In this document: positions 15,490-23,765 of the stretch, piece after piece | Position numbering within the stretch: position 1 is the first letter of the stretch | Layout of the letters: each line of letters starts with the position of its first letter | NCBI GenBank assembly: GCA_004558115.1 | Contig: SFDT01000015.1 | Location: 1-39,517 of the forward strand | Length of the DNA stretch: 39,517 nt | Source: Clostridiales bacterium | GTDB lineage: Bacteria; Bacillota; Clostridia; Oscillospirales; Oscillospiraceae | Direction: 5' to 3' | Program-made: the position numbers and the translations under genes | Notes under the pieces: generated by a model | The model's database searches: none | Seen by the model: only the letters and a program-made list of their open reading frames with translations | Told to the model about the DNA's origin: nothing

Positions 15490-16569
15490 TTACAGTCCTG
15501 CCCGCTCTTTCAGCGCCTGGACGCCCAGGGCGGGGTTGATGGTCCCGGCGCCCTCCATGGCAATGGCGGAGGCCGCCAGGCCCGCCAGGGCGGTGCCCCG
15601 CAGGTCCGTGCCCTGGAGATAGGCCCAGGCGATGGCGGCCATGAAGGCGTCGCCGCAGCCGGTGGTGTTGCGCATGTGGGCGGGCAGCACCGGCAGGTGG
15701 AGCCGGGCACTGTGGTCGGCGGCAAACACGCCGTCGCTCCCCAGGGAGATGAACACCCGCCGCAGGCCCGTGGCCAGCAGGGCGTCCGCCGCCCGGTTCA
15801 GGCTTTCTTCATCGGTGATGGGCACGCCGGAGAGGAGCTCCGCCTCCATGCGGTTGGGCTTCAGGGTGTGGAGCCTGCCCAGCACGCCCTTCAGCTTCAC
15901 GGCCTTGGCGGTGGACACCGGGTCCGCGAACAGGGGCACGGTGCTGTTTTCCGCCAGATAGCGGATGCTCTCCTCGGGGATGTTGGTGTCCAGCACGATG
16001 ACCTGGCTGCCCATCAGCAGCTTCTGCCGTGCCGAGAGCACCTGGGGCGTCAGGTGGCGGTAGATGTCCATATCACTGACGGCCAGGGCCATGTCGCCCC
16101 GCTCATCGTTGATGAACAGGTACGTGCTGGTCCGCCCGCCGGGGACAACAGGGGACTGGGAGATGTCGATGCCCAGCTCTCCGCAGCTGGCGGCGATCTT
16201 CTGGGCGTTGCTGTCGTCGCCGAACACCGTCAAAAGCCGCACATCCAGCTCCAAAAGGCTCATGTTGTGGGCGATGTTCCGCCCTACGCCGCCCAGGCTC
16301 ATGGACACGGTGCCGGGATTGGAGTCCTGGGGCACCAGGGCGTGGTCCGAGCGGCCGCCAATGTCCATGTTCACGCCGCCCACCACCGTCACATACGGCG
16401 CGGTGCGGACGATGTAGCCCTTGCCGGTGATGTAGCCCTTTTTCATCAGGTTGGAGATGTGCACCGCCACGGAAGACCGGGTGATGCCCGCCTTGTCCGC
16501 CAGCTCCTGCTGGGAGATGAGGGGATTCTCCTCGATCCAATTCAGCAGTTGCCGCTCCCGCTGGGTCAT
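15490..16569 (-). CDS. psuK: pseudouridine kinase (PfkB family) with N-terminal winged helix
   Basis: A 359-residue protein that phosphorylates pseudouridine at the 5' position, feeding PsuG. Residues about 1-52 form a MarR/DeoR-like winged helix (RERQLLNWIEENPLISQQELADKAGITRSSVAVHISNLMKKGYI). From about 57 a PfkB kinase fold begins (VTVVGGVNMDIGG), with GGVGRNIAHNMSLL as substrate and cofactor loop and NTTGCGDAF carrying the catalytic aspartate. The helix-turn-helix suggests the kinase regulates its own operon. A 13-bp palindrome overlaps the predicted transcription start at 16599. Identity as pseudouridine kinase rests on psuG next door; other nucleoside kinases of this layout exist. Confidence 0.9.
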   Translation of the reverse strand: MTQRERQLLNWIEENPLISQQELADKAGITRSSVAVHISNLMKKGYITGKGYIVRTAPYVTVVGGVNMDIGGRSDHALVPQDSNPGTVSMSLGGVGRNIAHNMSLLELDVRLLTVFGDDSNAQKIAASCGELGIDISQSPVVPGGRTSTYLFINDERGDMALAVSDMDIYRHLTPQVLSARQKLLMGSQVIVLDTNIPEESIRYLAENSTVPLFADPVSTAKAVKLKGVLGRLHTLKPNRMEAELLSGVPITDEESLNRAADALLATGLRRVFISLGSDGVFAADHSARLHLPVLPAHMRNTTGCGDAFMAAIAWAYLQGTDLRGTALAGLAASAIAMEGAGTINPALGVQALKERAGL

Positions 16570-16598
16570 GTGGTCACCTTCTTCGTAAACAAAAATTA

Positions 16599-16611
16599 AG
16601 ATTACTAATCT
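16599..16611. promoter_or_regulatory. palindromic operator candidate for psuK
   Basis: AGATTACTAATCT is a perfect palindrome around a central C. It lies just downstream of the psuK -10 box, at the predicted transcription start, where a repressor would block initiation. The winged-helix part of PsuK is the natural candidate to bind it. Confidence 0.5.
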
Positions 16612-16615
16612 AATG

Positions 16616-16646
16616 TTTATATTGCGGATATTTTGAGAAATGTCAA
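16616..16646 (-). promoter_or_regulatory. promoter of psuK-psuG
   Basis: On the minus strand TTGACA (16646-16641) precedes TATAAA (16621-16616) with a 19-base spacer, or ATATAA with 18. A second palindrome, CCAAATTTGG (16649-16658), lies immediately upstream of the -35 box. Confidence 0.6.
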
Positions 16647-16706
16647 TACCAAATTTGGAACCAAATCCATCCTCCAGCCGTCAAGGTAAATAAGGAGGCG
16701 GTTTCC

Positions 16707-17491
16707 ATGAAAAAGTGGTGTCTGTTTTTAAGCGTATACCTGTGCCTGTGCATCCTGGCGGCCTGCGGCGCCGCGGGAGGTGGGAGCCCCGCTCCCGGCG
16801 GCACGCCCTCGGCGGAGCCCCAGACCGGCGGCGAGACGGCGCGGCCCGCGTCCGTCACCACCACCTGCCGGGTGGTCACGGCGGAGGACGGCCAGCTGCT
16901 GCTGGCGGGACAGGGGAACGATTCGAATATTTACAGCCTTTTCTGGGAGGGCGCGTCCATCCGACCCGGCGCCCTGGTGGAGATCATCTATGACGGCACC
17001 GTCCAGGAGACGTACCCCGCCCAGTTTTCCGGTGTCAGCGCCGCTGCGCCGAAGACGGTGGCTTCGACGACCTGTGCGCCCTGTACCTGCGGGTGCTGGA
17101 GGACCTGTGGGCCGTGGACCCGGGGCTGAACAGCGACGGCCTGACCTACATCGGCGTGGATCTGTCCCAGACCAGCCTGACGGAAAGCGAGCAGGCGGCG
17201 GTGGCCTGGGCCTTTGCCGCCCGCCACGGCGGGGAGCTGGTCACCGGCACCTGGGAGGAGCTGGCGGACCAGGGGTATATCGACAAAGAGCACCTGCAAT
17301 GGGAGGACGGCATCCTGTTCACCATCGCGGAAAAGCCCGTGTTCGGCAGCTACGGCCTCAAGCCGGTTGCCTTTGACGCCCAGAAATGGCGCAGCGGCAC
17401 CGGAGCCTACTTTTTCAGCAGCTGCACCGCCACCCAGGCGGAGGACGGCCATTGGGGCGATTATTCCGTGGGCAGCGAGGCCATTTCGTGA
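16707..17491 (+). pseudogene. frameshifted lipoprotein gene
   Basis: The gene begins with a lipoprotein signal (lipobox LAAC, Cys20) and a beta-rich stretch (TTCRVVTAEDGQLLLAGQG...GALVEIIYDGTVQETYPAQF). It then loses frame near 17035-17055. In the next frame the translation continues sensibly without a new ribosome site: AEDGGFDDLCALYLRVLEDLW, then LNSDGLTYIGVDLSQTSLT, to a stop at 17491. One missing base would restore a single protein of about 260 residues. Read literally, the first frame ends at 17129 in a cysteine-rich tail and the second could only start internally at 17093. The protein is a predicted lipid-anchored surface protein of unknown function. AGGAGG lies eight bases before ATG16707. 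A sequencing error is possible. Confidence 0.65.
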
Positions 17492-17520
17492 CCCGTTCCC
17501 CGAAAAAGTTCCGTTTCCTC

Positions 17521-17549
17521 TTGTAAAACCCGGCGGGATGGAGTACAAT
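17521..17549 (+). promoter_or_regulatory. sigma-A promoter of asnS
   Basis: TTGTAA (17521-17526) and TACAAT (17544-17549) are 17 bases apart. The leader is only about 40 bases long, too short for a T-box. Confidence 0.7.
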
Positions 17550-17595
17550 ACCACATGATTGTGCACCATAAATACAAGAAAACGGGTGAAATGCA

Positions 17596-18990
<1,395 letters not shown>

Positions 18991-19000
18991 AAGAGATGAA

Positions 19001-19033
19001 AAAAGAACGGCTGGTTCAGCCGTTCTTTTTTTC
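19001..19033 (+). terminator. intrinsic terminator of asnS
   Basis: GAACGGCTG / CAGCCGTTC with a GTT loop is flanked by A-rich and T-rich tracts (CTTTTTTTC). The convergent gene at 19016-19183 ends inside it, so it may work in both directions. Confidence 0.9.
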
Positions 19034-19183
19034 GTACTTTTTTAAAAGGTCCTCGATGGCTTCGTCCAGCAGGCGGGACTTGGGGACACGGGTCTGCTTG
19101 GACAGCATATCAAAAGGCTCCACCAGCTCATTTGCCAGGGATGAGACAAATTTTTTTCGGTTGACCAGAACGGCTTCTCCCAT
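19016..19183 (-). CDS. small ribbon-helix-helix DNA-binding protein
   Basis: A 55-residue protein with the pattern of a ribbon-helix-helix regulator: a short strand (VLVNRKKFVSSLA), then helices with FDMLSKQTRVPKSRLLDEAIEDLLKKY. This type dimerises and binds short palindromes, often at its own promoter. ATG19183 has GGAGG six bases upstream; the longer frame begins before that ribosome site. The 3' end overlaps the asnS terminator. It is divergent from the cysteine-rich protein gene at 19288, and the AT-rich spacer between them carries an inverted repeat, TACTATAT (19213) and ATATAGTA (19263), which is a natural binding-site candidate. No toxin partner is seen. Confidence 0.78.
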   Translation of the reverse strand: MGEAVLVNRKKFVSSLANELVEPFDMLSKQTRVPKSRLLDEAIEDLLKKYEKKNG

Positions 19184-19235
19184 ATGACGCCTCCACATAC
19201 TGTCTATGTGTGTACTATATCATCTCCATTTTTTC

Positions 19236-19265
19236 TTGACTAGTGGTACATATATGGTGTATATA
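19236..19265 (+). promoter_or_regulatory. promoter of the cysteine-rich small protein
   Basis: TTGACT (19236-19241) and TATATA (19260-19265) are 18 bases apart in an AT-rich stretch. TATAGT boxes occur on the plus strand at 19264 and on the minus strand at 19219, mirror-placed for the two divergent genes. Confidence 0.5.
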
Positions 19266-19287
19266 TAGTATATATGGAGGTGAAAAA

Positions 19288-19467
19288 ATGGAAGAAACCT
19301 GCGGTGCGTGCAAGCATTTTCGGCGGCATTACGTCAAGTGCGGGTGGCGGTATGACCCCATTGACGACGGGCACTGTGTGAAGCCAAGATGCAAGATGCG
19401 CAAGGCGAAAACACCGGCGTGTGGGTATTTTCAAAAGAGGGAGGGGGCATCCTCTCAGGATGGGTGA
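19288..19467 (+). CDS. small cysteine-rich protein, probably metal-binding
   Basis: A 59-residue protein. CGACKHF at residues 5-11, cysteines at 18, 30, 35 and 45, and the GHCVKPRCKMRKAK segment suggest one or two zinc or iron-sulfur sites. The pattern CxxCxHF...Y...GHC..PR.K.R...C.YF looks like a conserved small-protein motif, but I do not recognise a named family. ATG19288 lies seven bases after GGAGG. The gene has its own AT-rich promoter and is divergent from the ribbon-helix-helix gene. The hairpin-rich gap begins at its 3' end, and the first hairpins (19443-19500) overlap the last codons. Function unknown. Confidence 0.65.
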   Translation: MEETCGACKHFRRHYVKCGWRYDPIDDGHCVKPRCKMRKAKTPACGYFQKREGASSQDG

Positions 19468-19501
19468 CAGCCATGATGATGGCTGGGCAGATGCGCCCCC
19501 A

Positions 19502-19522
19502 TTTCTCTCTTGGAGAGAGAAA
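19502..19522. repeat. inverted repeat 1 in the hairpin-rich gap
   Basis: TTTCTCTCT and AGAGAGAAA form a perfect 9-bp stem with a TGG loop. Confidence 0.6.
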
Positions 19523-19548
19523 CGGCCGCGCCCGGTCAAAGAGAGACA

Positions 19549-19579
19549 TTGGAGGGGGATTTCGTGATTCCCCCTCCAA
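19549..19579. repeat. inverted repeat 2 in the hairpin-rich gap
   Basis: TTGGAGGGGGA and TCCCCCTCCAA form a perfect 11-bp stem with a 9-base loop. Confidence 0.65.
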
Positions 19580-19599
19580 ACCACCCCTTAAAACGACCG

Positions 19600-19625
19600 A
19601 AAGAGGGGGCTGCGGCCCCCTCTTT
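19600..19625. repeat. inverted repeat 3 in the hairpin-rich gap
   Basis: AAAGAGGGGGC and GCCCCCTCTTT form a perfect 11-bp stem with a TGCG loop. The A and T flanks give it a terminator-like look, though the T-run is only three bases. Confidence 0.65.
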
Positions 19626-19756
19626 GGAAACACCCCCAGCGGAGCGGCAGCGGGGCCAAAAGTAGGGCGCTTCGATAAGCACCCTGAAATTTGCGGAAGC
19701 GTGACAACTTGCGGCTTAAAGGCTGGATGATTTCCAAGGTACAGCGCACCTGGATG

Positions 19757-19771
19757 AGACCTGGCAGGTCT
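19757..19771. repeat. inverted repeat 4 in the hairpin-rich gap
   Basis: AGACCTG and CAGGTCT flank a single G: a 15-bp palindrome more like a protein-binding site than an RNA hairpin. Confidence 0.5.
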
Positions 19772-19802
19772 TATCCGGTCGTGGCTTTCAACCGTCGCAT
19801 CC

Positions 19803-19830
19803 CCAAACTTGCCCGAACGGGCAAGTTTGG
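19803..19830. repeat. inverted repeat 5 in the hairpin-rich gap
   Basis: CCAAACTTGCCCG and CGGGCAAGTTTGG form a perfect 13-bp stem with AA at the tip. Confidence 0.65.
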
Positions 19831-19867
19831 ACGAAAAGCGTTTTTCTTTTGGACCGTGCACGGCCCG

Positions 19868-19892
19868 TTTTCTTTGGCAAGACCAAAGAAAA
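19868..19892. repeat. inverted repeat 6 in the hairpin-rich gap
   Basis: TTTTCTTTGG and CCAAAGAAAA form a perfect 10-bp stem with a CAAGA loop. Confidence 0.6.
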
Positions 19893-19912
19893 TGGGGGGT
19901 GCAAACTCCCTC

Positions 19913-19941
19913 TGGAAAATTCCTCCCGAACAGAGTATGAT
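19913..19941 (+). promoter_or_regulatory. promoter of the ZIP transporter gene
   Basis: TGGAAA (19913-19918) and TATGAT (19936-19941) are 17 bases apart, ending 26 bases before the start codon. Confidence 0.55.
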
Positions 19942-19967
19942 GGACCTATCTGGAAAGGAGCGTATCT

Positions 19968-20762
19968 ATGCTGCATCGAGAATTGTTATACGCGGCCCTG
20001 GGCACCGGCTTCACCTGCCTTGCCACCGTCCTGGGCGCCGCCATGGTATTTTTCTTCAAAAAGGACCTGTCCCACACCACACAAAAGGTGTTTCTGGGCT
20101 TTGCCGCCGGCGTGATGATCGCCGCGTCGGTGTGGTCGCTGCTCATCCCCGCCATGGAGATGGCGGAGGAGGCGGGCAAGAGCATTTTGCTGCCGGTGGG
20201 CGGCGGCTTTGTGCTGGGCGGCGCCGCGCTGATGCTGCTGGACGGCCTGCTGCCCCACCTGCACATCGGCAGCGACCAGGCGGAGGGCTTGCCCGCCCAC
20301 TGGAAGCGCACCACCATGATCGTCCTGGCGGTGACGCTCCACAACATCCCGGAGGGCATGGCCGTGGGCCTGAGCTTTTCCGTGGCAGCCATGGACACCG
20401 CGCCCGGCGCCCTGGCCGGTGCCGTGGCCCTGGCCCTGGGCATGGGCCTCCAGAACTTCCCGGAGGGCGCCGCCGTGTCCCTGCCCATGAAGTCCCAGGG
20501 GGTGGGCCGGACCAAGGCCTTCCTCTGCGGCGCCGCCTCCGGCGTGGTGGAGCCTATCTTCGGCCTTTTGACGGTGCTGGTGGCCGGCAGCGTCACCGGC
20601 ATCATGCCCTGGGTACTGTCCTTCGCGGCGGGCGCCATGATCTACGTGGTGGTGGAGGAGCTGATCCCGGAGGCCCAGCTGGGCGAGCACTCCCACGCGG
20701 GCACCATCAGCGTGATGGCGGGCTTTCTTGTCATGATGCTGCTGGACGTGGTCCTGGGATAA
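19968..20762 (+). CDS. ZIP family divalent metal transporter
   Basis: A 264-residue membrane protein of the ZIP family, which brings zinc or other divalent metals into the cytoplasm. Eight hydrophobic segments are visible. The metal-binding helices are intact: LHNIPEGMAVGLSF in segment four (about residue 124 on) and LQNFPEGAAVSLP in segment five. A histidine pair in the long loop (LLPHLHIGSD, about 95) fits the usual variable metal-sensing loop. ATG19968 has AAGGAG eight bases upstream. The gene is monocistronic, with a promoter just upstream and a strong terminator behind. No metal-regulator site was recognised, so the physiological metal is open. Confidence 0.93.
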   Translation: MLHRELLYAALGTGFTCLATVLGAAMVFFFKKDLSHTTQKVFLGFAAGVMIAASVWSLLIPAMEMAEEAGKSILLPVGGGFVLGGAALMLLDGLLPHLHIGSDQAEGLPAHWKRTTMIVLAVTLHNIPEGMAVGLSFSVAAMDTAPGALAGAVALALGMGLQNFPEGAAVSLPMKSQGVGRTKAFLCGAASGVVEPIFGLLTVLVAGSVTGIMPWVLSFAAGAMIYVVVEELIPEAQLGEHSHAGTISVMAGFLVMMLLDVVLG

Positions 20763-20773
20763 GCATAAAAAAG

Positions 20774-20804
20774 CATCCGGTCAAGTTGGACCGGATGTTT
20801 TTTT
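20774..20804. terminator. intrinsic terminator between convergent genes
   Basis: CATCCGGTC / GACCGGATG with a 6-base loop is followed by seven T residues on the plus strand; an A-tract on the other side allows use in both directions. Confidence 0.9.
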
Positions 20805-21453
20805 ACGGTTTTTCTTTGAAAACAGGCTCCTGGAGCGCCAGAGTCAGCCGGGCCGCCAGGGCAAAATACACCAGCAGCCACAAAGACGCCAGACGGAGGA
20901 ATGTCCGGGCATAGAACAGGAATACAATACCAGGGAGCACCCACAGCGCCAGCGCCGCCAGGGAGCGCCACAGCTCCCCCAGCCCCAGCAGAAACGCGGA
21001 GCGGAGGACCTGCCCGGCGGCGCCGCCCCTCCGCACCAGCACGGCCGGCAGCCACACCAGCGTCGCGCCCCACAATGCGGCGGCCAGCAGCAAAGGCGTC
21101 AGCAGCAGGACGCTGTTCATCATCTGCCCCGCAAGCAGCAGCCGCAGATCCAGGGCCAGGAGAATGCCCGCAATCAAAAAGGGCAGCCACAGCAGCGTGG
21201 CCTTTTGCAACAGGCTCCGGAACCGGCGGAAAAACGCCGGGGGAGCGGAGAGGTAGGATTGCTCGCCGCGCTCCAGCAGCACCGCGTACAAAGCGGCGGT
21301 GGAGGCGCCCGCCGTCACCACCGGCACGCAGCATACCAGCCAGCACACATTCAGCACCACCAGAAAAGCGGCCTTGCCCACCAGCGTCATAAACGGGGAG
21401 GAATCCCCCAGAAAATCCAGGATACTCTGTCCGAAAGAGCGCTTTTTCTTCAA
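20803..21453 (-). CDS. DUF624 (YesL-like) membrane protein
   Basis: A 216-residue membrane protein with about five to six hydrophobic segments. The N-terminal pattern FLGDSSPFMTLVGKAAFLVVLNVCWLVCCVPVVTAGASTAALYAV matches DUF624/YesL, small proteins usually found near sugar ABC transporters and their regulators. The start is taken as TTG21453, seven bases after AGGAGG; the ATG at 21474 lies before that ribosome site, with the site inside the frame. It has its own consensus promoter, divergent from the LacI-family gene, which fits a role in the same carbohydrate uptake locus. The molecular function of the family is unknown. Confidence 0.85.
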   Translation of the reverse strand: MKKKRSFGQSILDFLGDSSPFMTLVGKAAFLVVLNVCWLVCCVPVVTAGASTAALYAVLLERGEQSYLSAPPAFFRRFRSLLQKATLLWLPFLIAGILLALDLRLLLAGQMMNSVLLLTPLLLAAALWGATLVWLPAVLVRRGGAAGQVLRSAFLLGLGELWRSLAALALWVLPGIVFLFYARTFLRLASLWLLVYFALAARLTLALQEPVFKEKP

Positions 21454-21488
21454 AAAAAGTCCTCCTTCCCACATGGGAGAATGTATCC

Positions 21489-21517
21489 AGTATAGACAGG
21501 GAACGGCGGCTTGTCAA
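21489..21517 (-). promoter_or_regulatory. sigma-A promoter of the DUF624 gene
   Basis: On the minus strand TTGACA (21517-21512) and TATACT (21494-21489) are exactly 17 bases apart. Confidence 0.8.
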
Positions 21518-21553
21518 CCTGGTGGGCAGGGGAACAGGAGCCTTGCAGCCTTA

Positions 21554-21567
21554 TGCAAACGCTTACA
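21554..21567. promoter_or_regulatory. upstream LacI/CcpA-type operator
   Basis: TGCAAACGCTTACA differs at one position from the cre consensus TGWAANCGNTNWCA recognised by CcpA and related LacI-family repressors. It lies about 70 bases upstream of the -35 box of the LacI-family gene. Confidence 0.55.
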
Positions 21568-21637
21568 TAAAACCCGTCAAAACGACCATATAAGGCTGAA
21601 AATTTTTATAGCAACTATACAATTTTACAAAAACACC

Positions 21638-21666
21638 TTGATTTTGCTTAGGGGAAATGGTAGATT
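21638..21666 (+). promoter_or_regulatory. promoter of the LacI-family regulator
   Basis: TTGATT (21638-21643) and TAGATT (21661-21666) are 17 bases apart. It is flanked by the two operator-like sites. Confidence 0.5.
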
Positions 21667-21719
21667 CTAACTAGAAAAGCGTTGCGGACACCCGCGGCGC
21701 TTGTATCATTTCAGGAGTT

Positions 21720-21733
21720 TGAAACCGCTTACA
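21720..21733. promoter_or_regulatory. downstream LacI/CcpA-type operator
   Basis: TGAAACCGCTTACA matches the cre consensus TGWAANCGNTNWCA at every position. It lies in the leader, between the promoter and the TTG start of the regulator gene, so a bound repressor would block transcription. Confidence 0.65.
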
Positions 21734-21751
21734 TTCAGGGAGGACAACAGC

Positions 21752-22741
21752 TTGAACCCCACGATCTACGATGTTTCCCGGCTGTCCGGCGTGTCCACGG
21801 CCACCATTTCCAGGGCCTTTTCCAACCCGGAGCTGGTGCGGGAGTCCACCCGGCAGAAGGTGTTTGAGGCGGCGGAGGTGCTCCACTATTATCCCAATGC
21901 CATCGCCCGGGCCATGGCCCGCCAGCGGACGGACAAAATCGCCTTTCTCATCTGCAAGAAGGACGCCACCATTTTGGATGAGTTCTACGCCGGCATCTGC
22001 GAGGGCATCATGCGGGAGACCAACAAATCCGTCCACCAGCTGGTCATCTCCACCGCCGCGGACTGGGGCGCCATGCCCAGTACCGCGCAGAACAAGCAGG
22101 TGGAGGGGGTCATCCTGGGCGGCAACGCCCCGGCGGACATGGTGACGGATTTTCAAAGCCGCAACGTCGCCGTGGTGCTGGTGAACAACCGCATCGCCGG
22201 TATGGAGCTGCCCTGCGTCATCTCCGACGAGTATGAGGGCGTCCGCCTGGCGGTGGAGCATCTCATCAGCCGGGGCCACCGGAACATCGCCATGATCGCG
22301 GGACGGTTTTCCCCCTACATCGTGGGGGAGCGGTACAGCGCCTTTCTCTCCGTCACCCGGGAGCACGGCATCCGGGTGGACGCCCAGCACATCAAGATGT
22401 GCGAGGCCTCCGTGGAGAGCGCGGCCCAGGCCGCCGCGGAGCTGCTGGGGCAAAAGGACCGCCCCACCGCCGTGTTCGGCGCCAACGATGTCATTGCCGC
22501 CGGCGTTATGAAGGCGGCCCGCCGCCTGGGACTGCGGATCCCGGAGGATGTGGCGGTGGTGGGCTTCGACGATTCCTCCGTGTGCACCATGCTGGAGCCG
22601 GAGCTGACCAGTATCCATATCAACTGCCGCCGCATGGGGGAGCTGAGCGTGGAGCGGCTGCAGGCGCTGCTGTCCCGGGAGGAGGCGTGCCCCATGACCT
22701 CGGTGGTGCCGGCGGAGCTGAAGGTCCGGGGCACTACGTGA
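21752..22741 (+). CDS. LacI-family transcriptional regulator
   Basis: A 329-residue repressor of the LacI/GalR family. The N-terminal helix-turn-helix and hinge are classical (TIYDVSRLSGVSTATISRAFSN, then VFEAAEVLHYYPNAIARAMA). The periplasmic-binding-protein-like effector domain follows, with VEGVILGG, DEYEGVRLAVEHLISRGHRNIAMIAG and PEDVAVVGFDDSS. TTG21752 is chosen because GGGAGGA lies nine bases upstream and the helix-turn-helix begins at once; the longer frame crosses the operator. The gene precedes the ABC genes by 125 bases and probably controls them in response to a sugar-like effector. The two cre-like sites around its promoter suggest autoregulation or CcpA control. Confidence 0.94.
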   Translation: MNPTIYDVSRLSGVSTATISRAFSNPELVRESTRQKVFEAAEVLHYYPNAIARAMARQRTDKIAFLICKKDATILDEFYAGICEGIMRETNKSVHQLVISTAADWGAMPSTAQNKQVEGVILGGNAPADMVTDFQSRNVAVVLVNNRIAGMELPCVISDEYEGVRLAVEHLISRGHRNIAMIAGRFSPYIVGERYSAFLSVTREHGIRVDAQHIKMCEASVESAAQAAAELLGQKDRPTAVFGANDVIAAGVMKAARRLGLRIPEDVAVVGFDDSSVCTMLEPELTSIHINCRRMGELSVERLQALLSREEACPMTSVVPAELKVRGTT

Positions 22742-22806
22742 GCATGTAAAATCCCGCTTTACAAAGGTTTGCGGAAAGTTTGATAGATGGCCGGGGAAAA
22801 ACCCGG

Positions 22807-22833
22807 TATACTCGGTGGGTCAAAAGCTTTTGA
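22807..22833 (+). promoter_or_regulatory. ABC operon promoter with palindromic operator
   Basis: TATACT (22807-22812) is a good -10; no -35 at 17 bases is convincing (TTGATA lies 21 away). TCAAAAGCTTTTGA (22820-22833), a perfect 14-bp palindrome, covers the predicted transcription start and is an operator candidate. Confidence 0.55.
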
Positions 22834-22866
22834 AGGACCACCCACAAAGCGCAAGGAGGCGTGCGT

Positions 22867-23706
22867 ATGAAACGGAAGATGAAGGCCAGCACCGTCGTCA
22901 AGGGCGTGGTCTGCGCGGTATTGCTGCTGGCGGCGCTGTTTCCCATTTACTGGCTGGTGGCCATGGCCATCCGTCCCACCAGTGAGATGACGGGACATAT
23001 CTCGATCATACCGGGAACGCTGACCCTGGAGCATTTCAAGCTGCTGTTCACGGAAAAGGGCTTCGGCCAGGCCATCGTCAACAGCTTGCAGACGACCCTG
23101 ATCTCCACGGCGCTGTCGCTGGTCATCGGCTTGTGCGCGGCGTACATCATCGCCCGGAGCCGCTTCCGCCTGCGGGTGAAAAAGCCCCTGACGTACTGGA
23201 TCTTGCTGGTGCGCGTGCTGCCGCCGGTGGCGTTCACCATCCCGCTGTACGGCATGTTCTCCAAGCTGGGCGTGCTGTACACCAAGATCCCGGTGGTTTT
23301 GGCGTGCATCCTCATCAATATCCCCCTCATTATCTGGTTCATGATCAGCTTTTTCCAGGACCTGCCGGAGGACATCGAGGAGTCCGCCCAGATCGACGGC
23401 GCCACGGAGTGGCAGCTGTTCCGGAAGATCGTGCTGCCCCTGGTGGCTCCCGGCATCGCGGCCATCGCCATGCTGAGCTTCATGTACGCCTGGAACGAGT
23501 ATACATACAGCATCATTTTCGTGCAGTCCCCCAGCAACTACACAGTGCCCCTGGCACTGGCGGTTTTGAACACGGAGGATAACCTCACCAACTTCGGTTT
23601 GGTGGCTGCCGGCGGCGTCATCTCCGTGATCCCCATCACTTTGTTTGTGATCTTTGCACAGAACTACTTGATCTCCGGTTTGTCAAGCGGCGCTGTCAAA
23701 GAGTAA
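22867..23706 (+). CDS. carbohydrate ABC transporter permease (MalG type)
   Basis: A 279-residue inner-membrane permease of the sugar ABC importer family. Six hydrophobic segments are visible. The cytoplasmic EAA loop, which docks the ATPase, reads EDIEESAQIDGATEWQLFRKIVLPLVAPG (about residues 168-196), typical of MalG-type subunits. ATG22867 has AGGAGG seven bases upstream; the GTG at 22861 is too close to that site. It is the first gene of an operon permease - binding protein - permease - hydrolase. No ATPase gene is present, so the transporter probably uses a shared MsiK-type ATPase encoded elsewhere. Confidence 0.94.
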   Translation: MKRKMKASTVVKGVVCAVLLLAALFPIYWLVAMAIRPTSEMTGHISIIPGTLTLEHFKLLFTEKGFGQAIVNSLQTTLISTALSLVIGLCAAYIIARSRFRLRVKKPLTYWILLVRVLPPVAFTIPLYGMFSKLGVLYTKIPVVLACILINIPLIIWFMISFFQDLPEDIEESAQIDGATEWQLFRKIVLPLVAPGIAAIAMLSFMYAWNEYTYSIIFVQSPSNYTVPLALAVLNTEDNLTNFGLVAAGGVISVIPITLFVIFAQNYLISGLSSGAVKE

Positions 23707-23765
23707 CAAAAATATCAGCAGGAAGAATGTACAGAAAGCCATTAACAAGATTAGGAGGAAAAGAA

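Larger units (their letters stand above)
19468..19935. other. hairpin-rich non-coding gap
   Basis: About 470 bases without a convincing gene: open frames cross it but have no ribosome site or protein-like composition. It carries at least seven separate inverted repeats (CAGCCAT/ATGGCTG at 19468-19485 and those listed individually below) with different sequences, spaced every 30-130 bases. GGGGG at 19443 could pair with CCCCC at 19496, closing a branched structure. It may be a structured RNA, a mosaic of palindromic repeat elements, or a decayed element. Confidence 0.5.

Noticed and set aside
17521..17595. A T-box riboswitch in front of asnS
   Set aside because: The predicted leader is only about 40 bases long and shows no T-box sequence or specifier stem.
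19389..19730. A 113-residue open frame crossing the hairpin-rich gap
   Set aside because: It has no ribosome site, its translation simply reads through the inverted repeats, and it overlaps the better-supported small gene at 19288.
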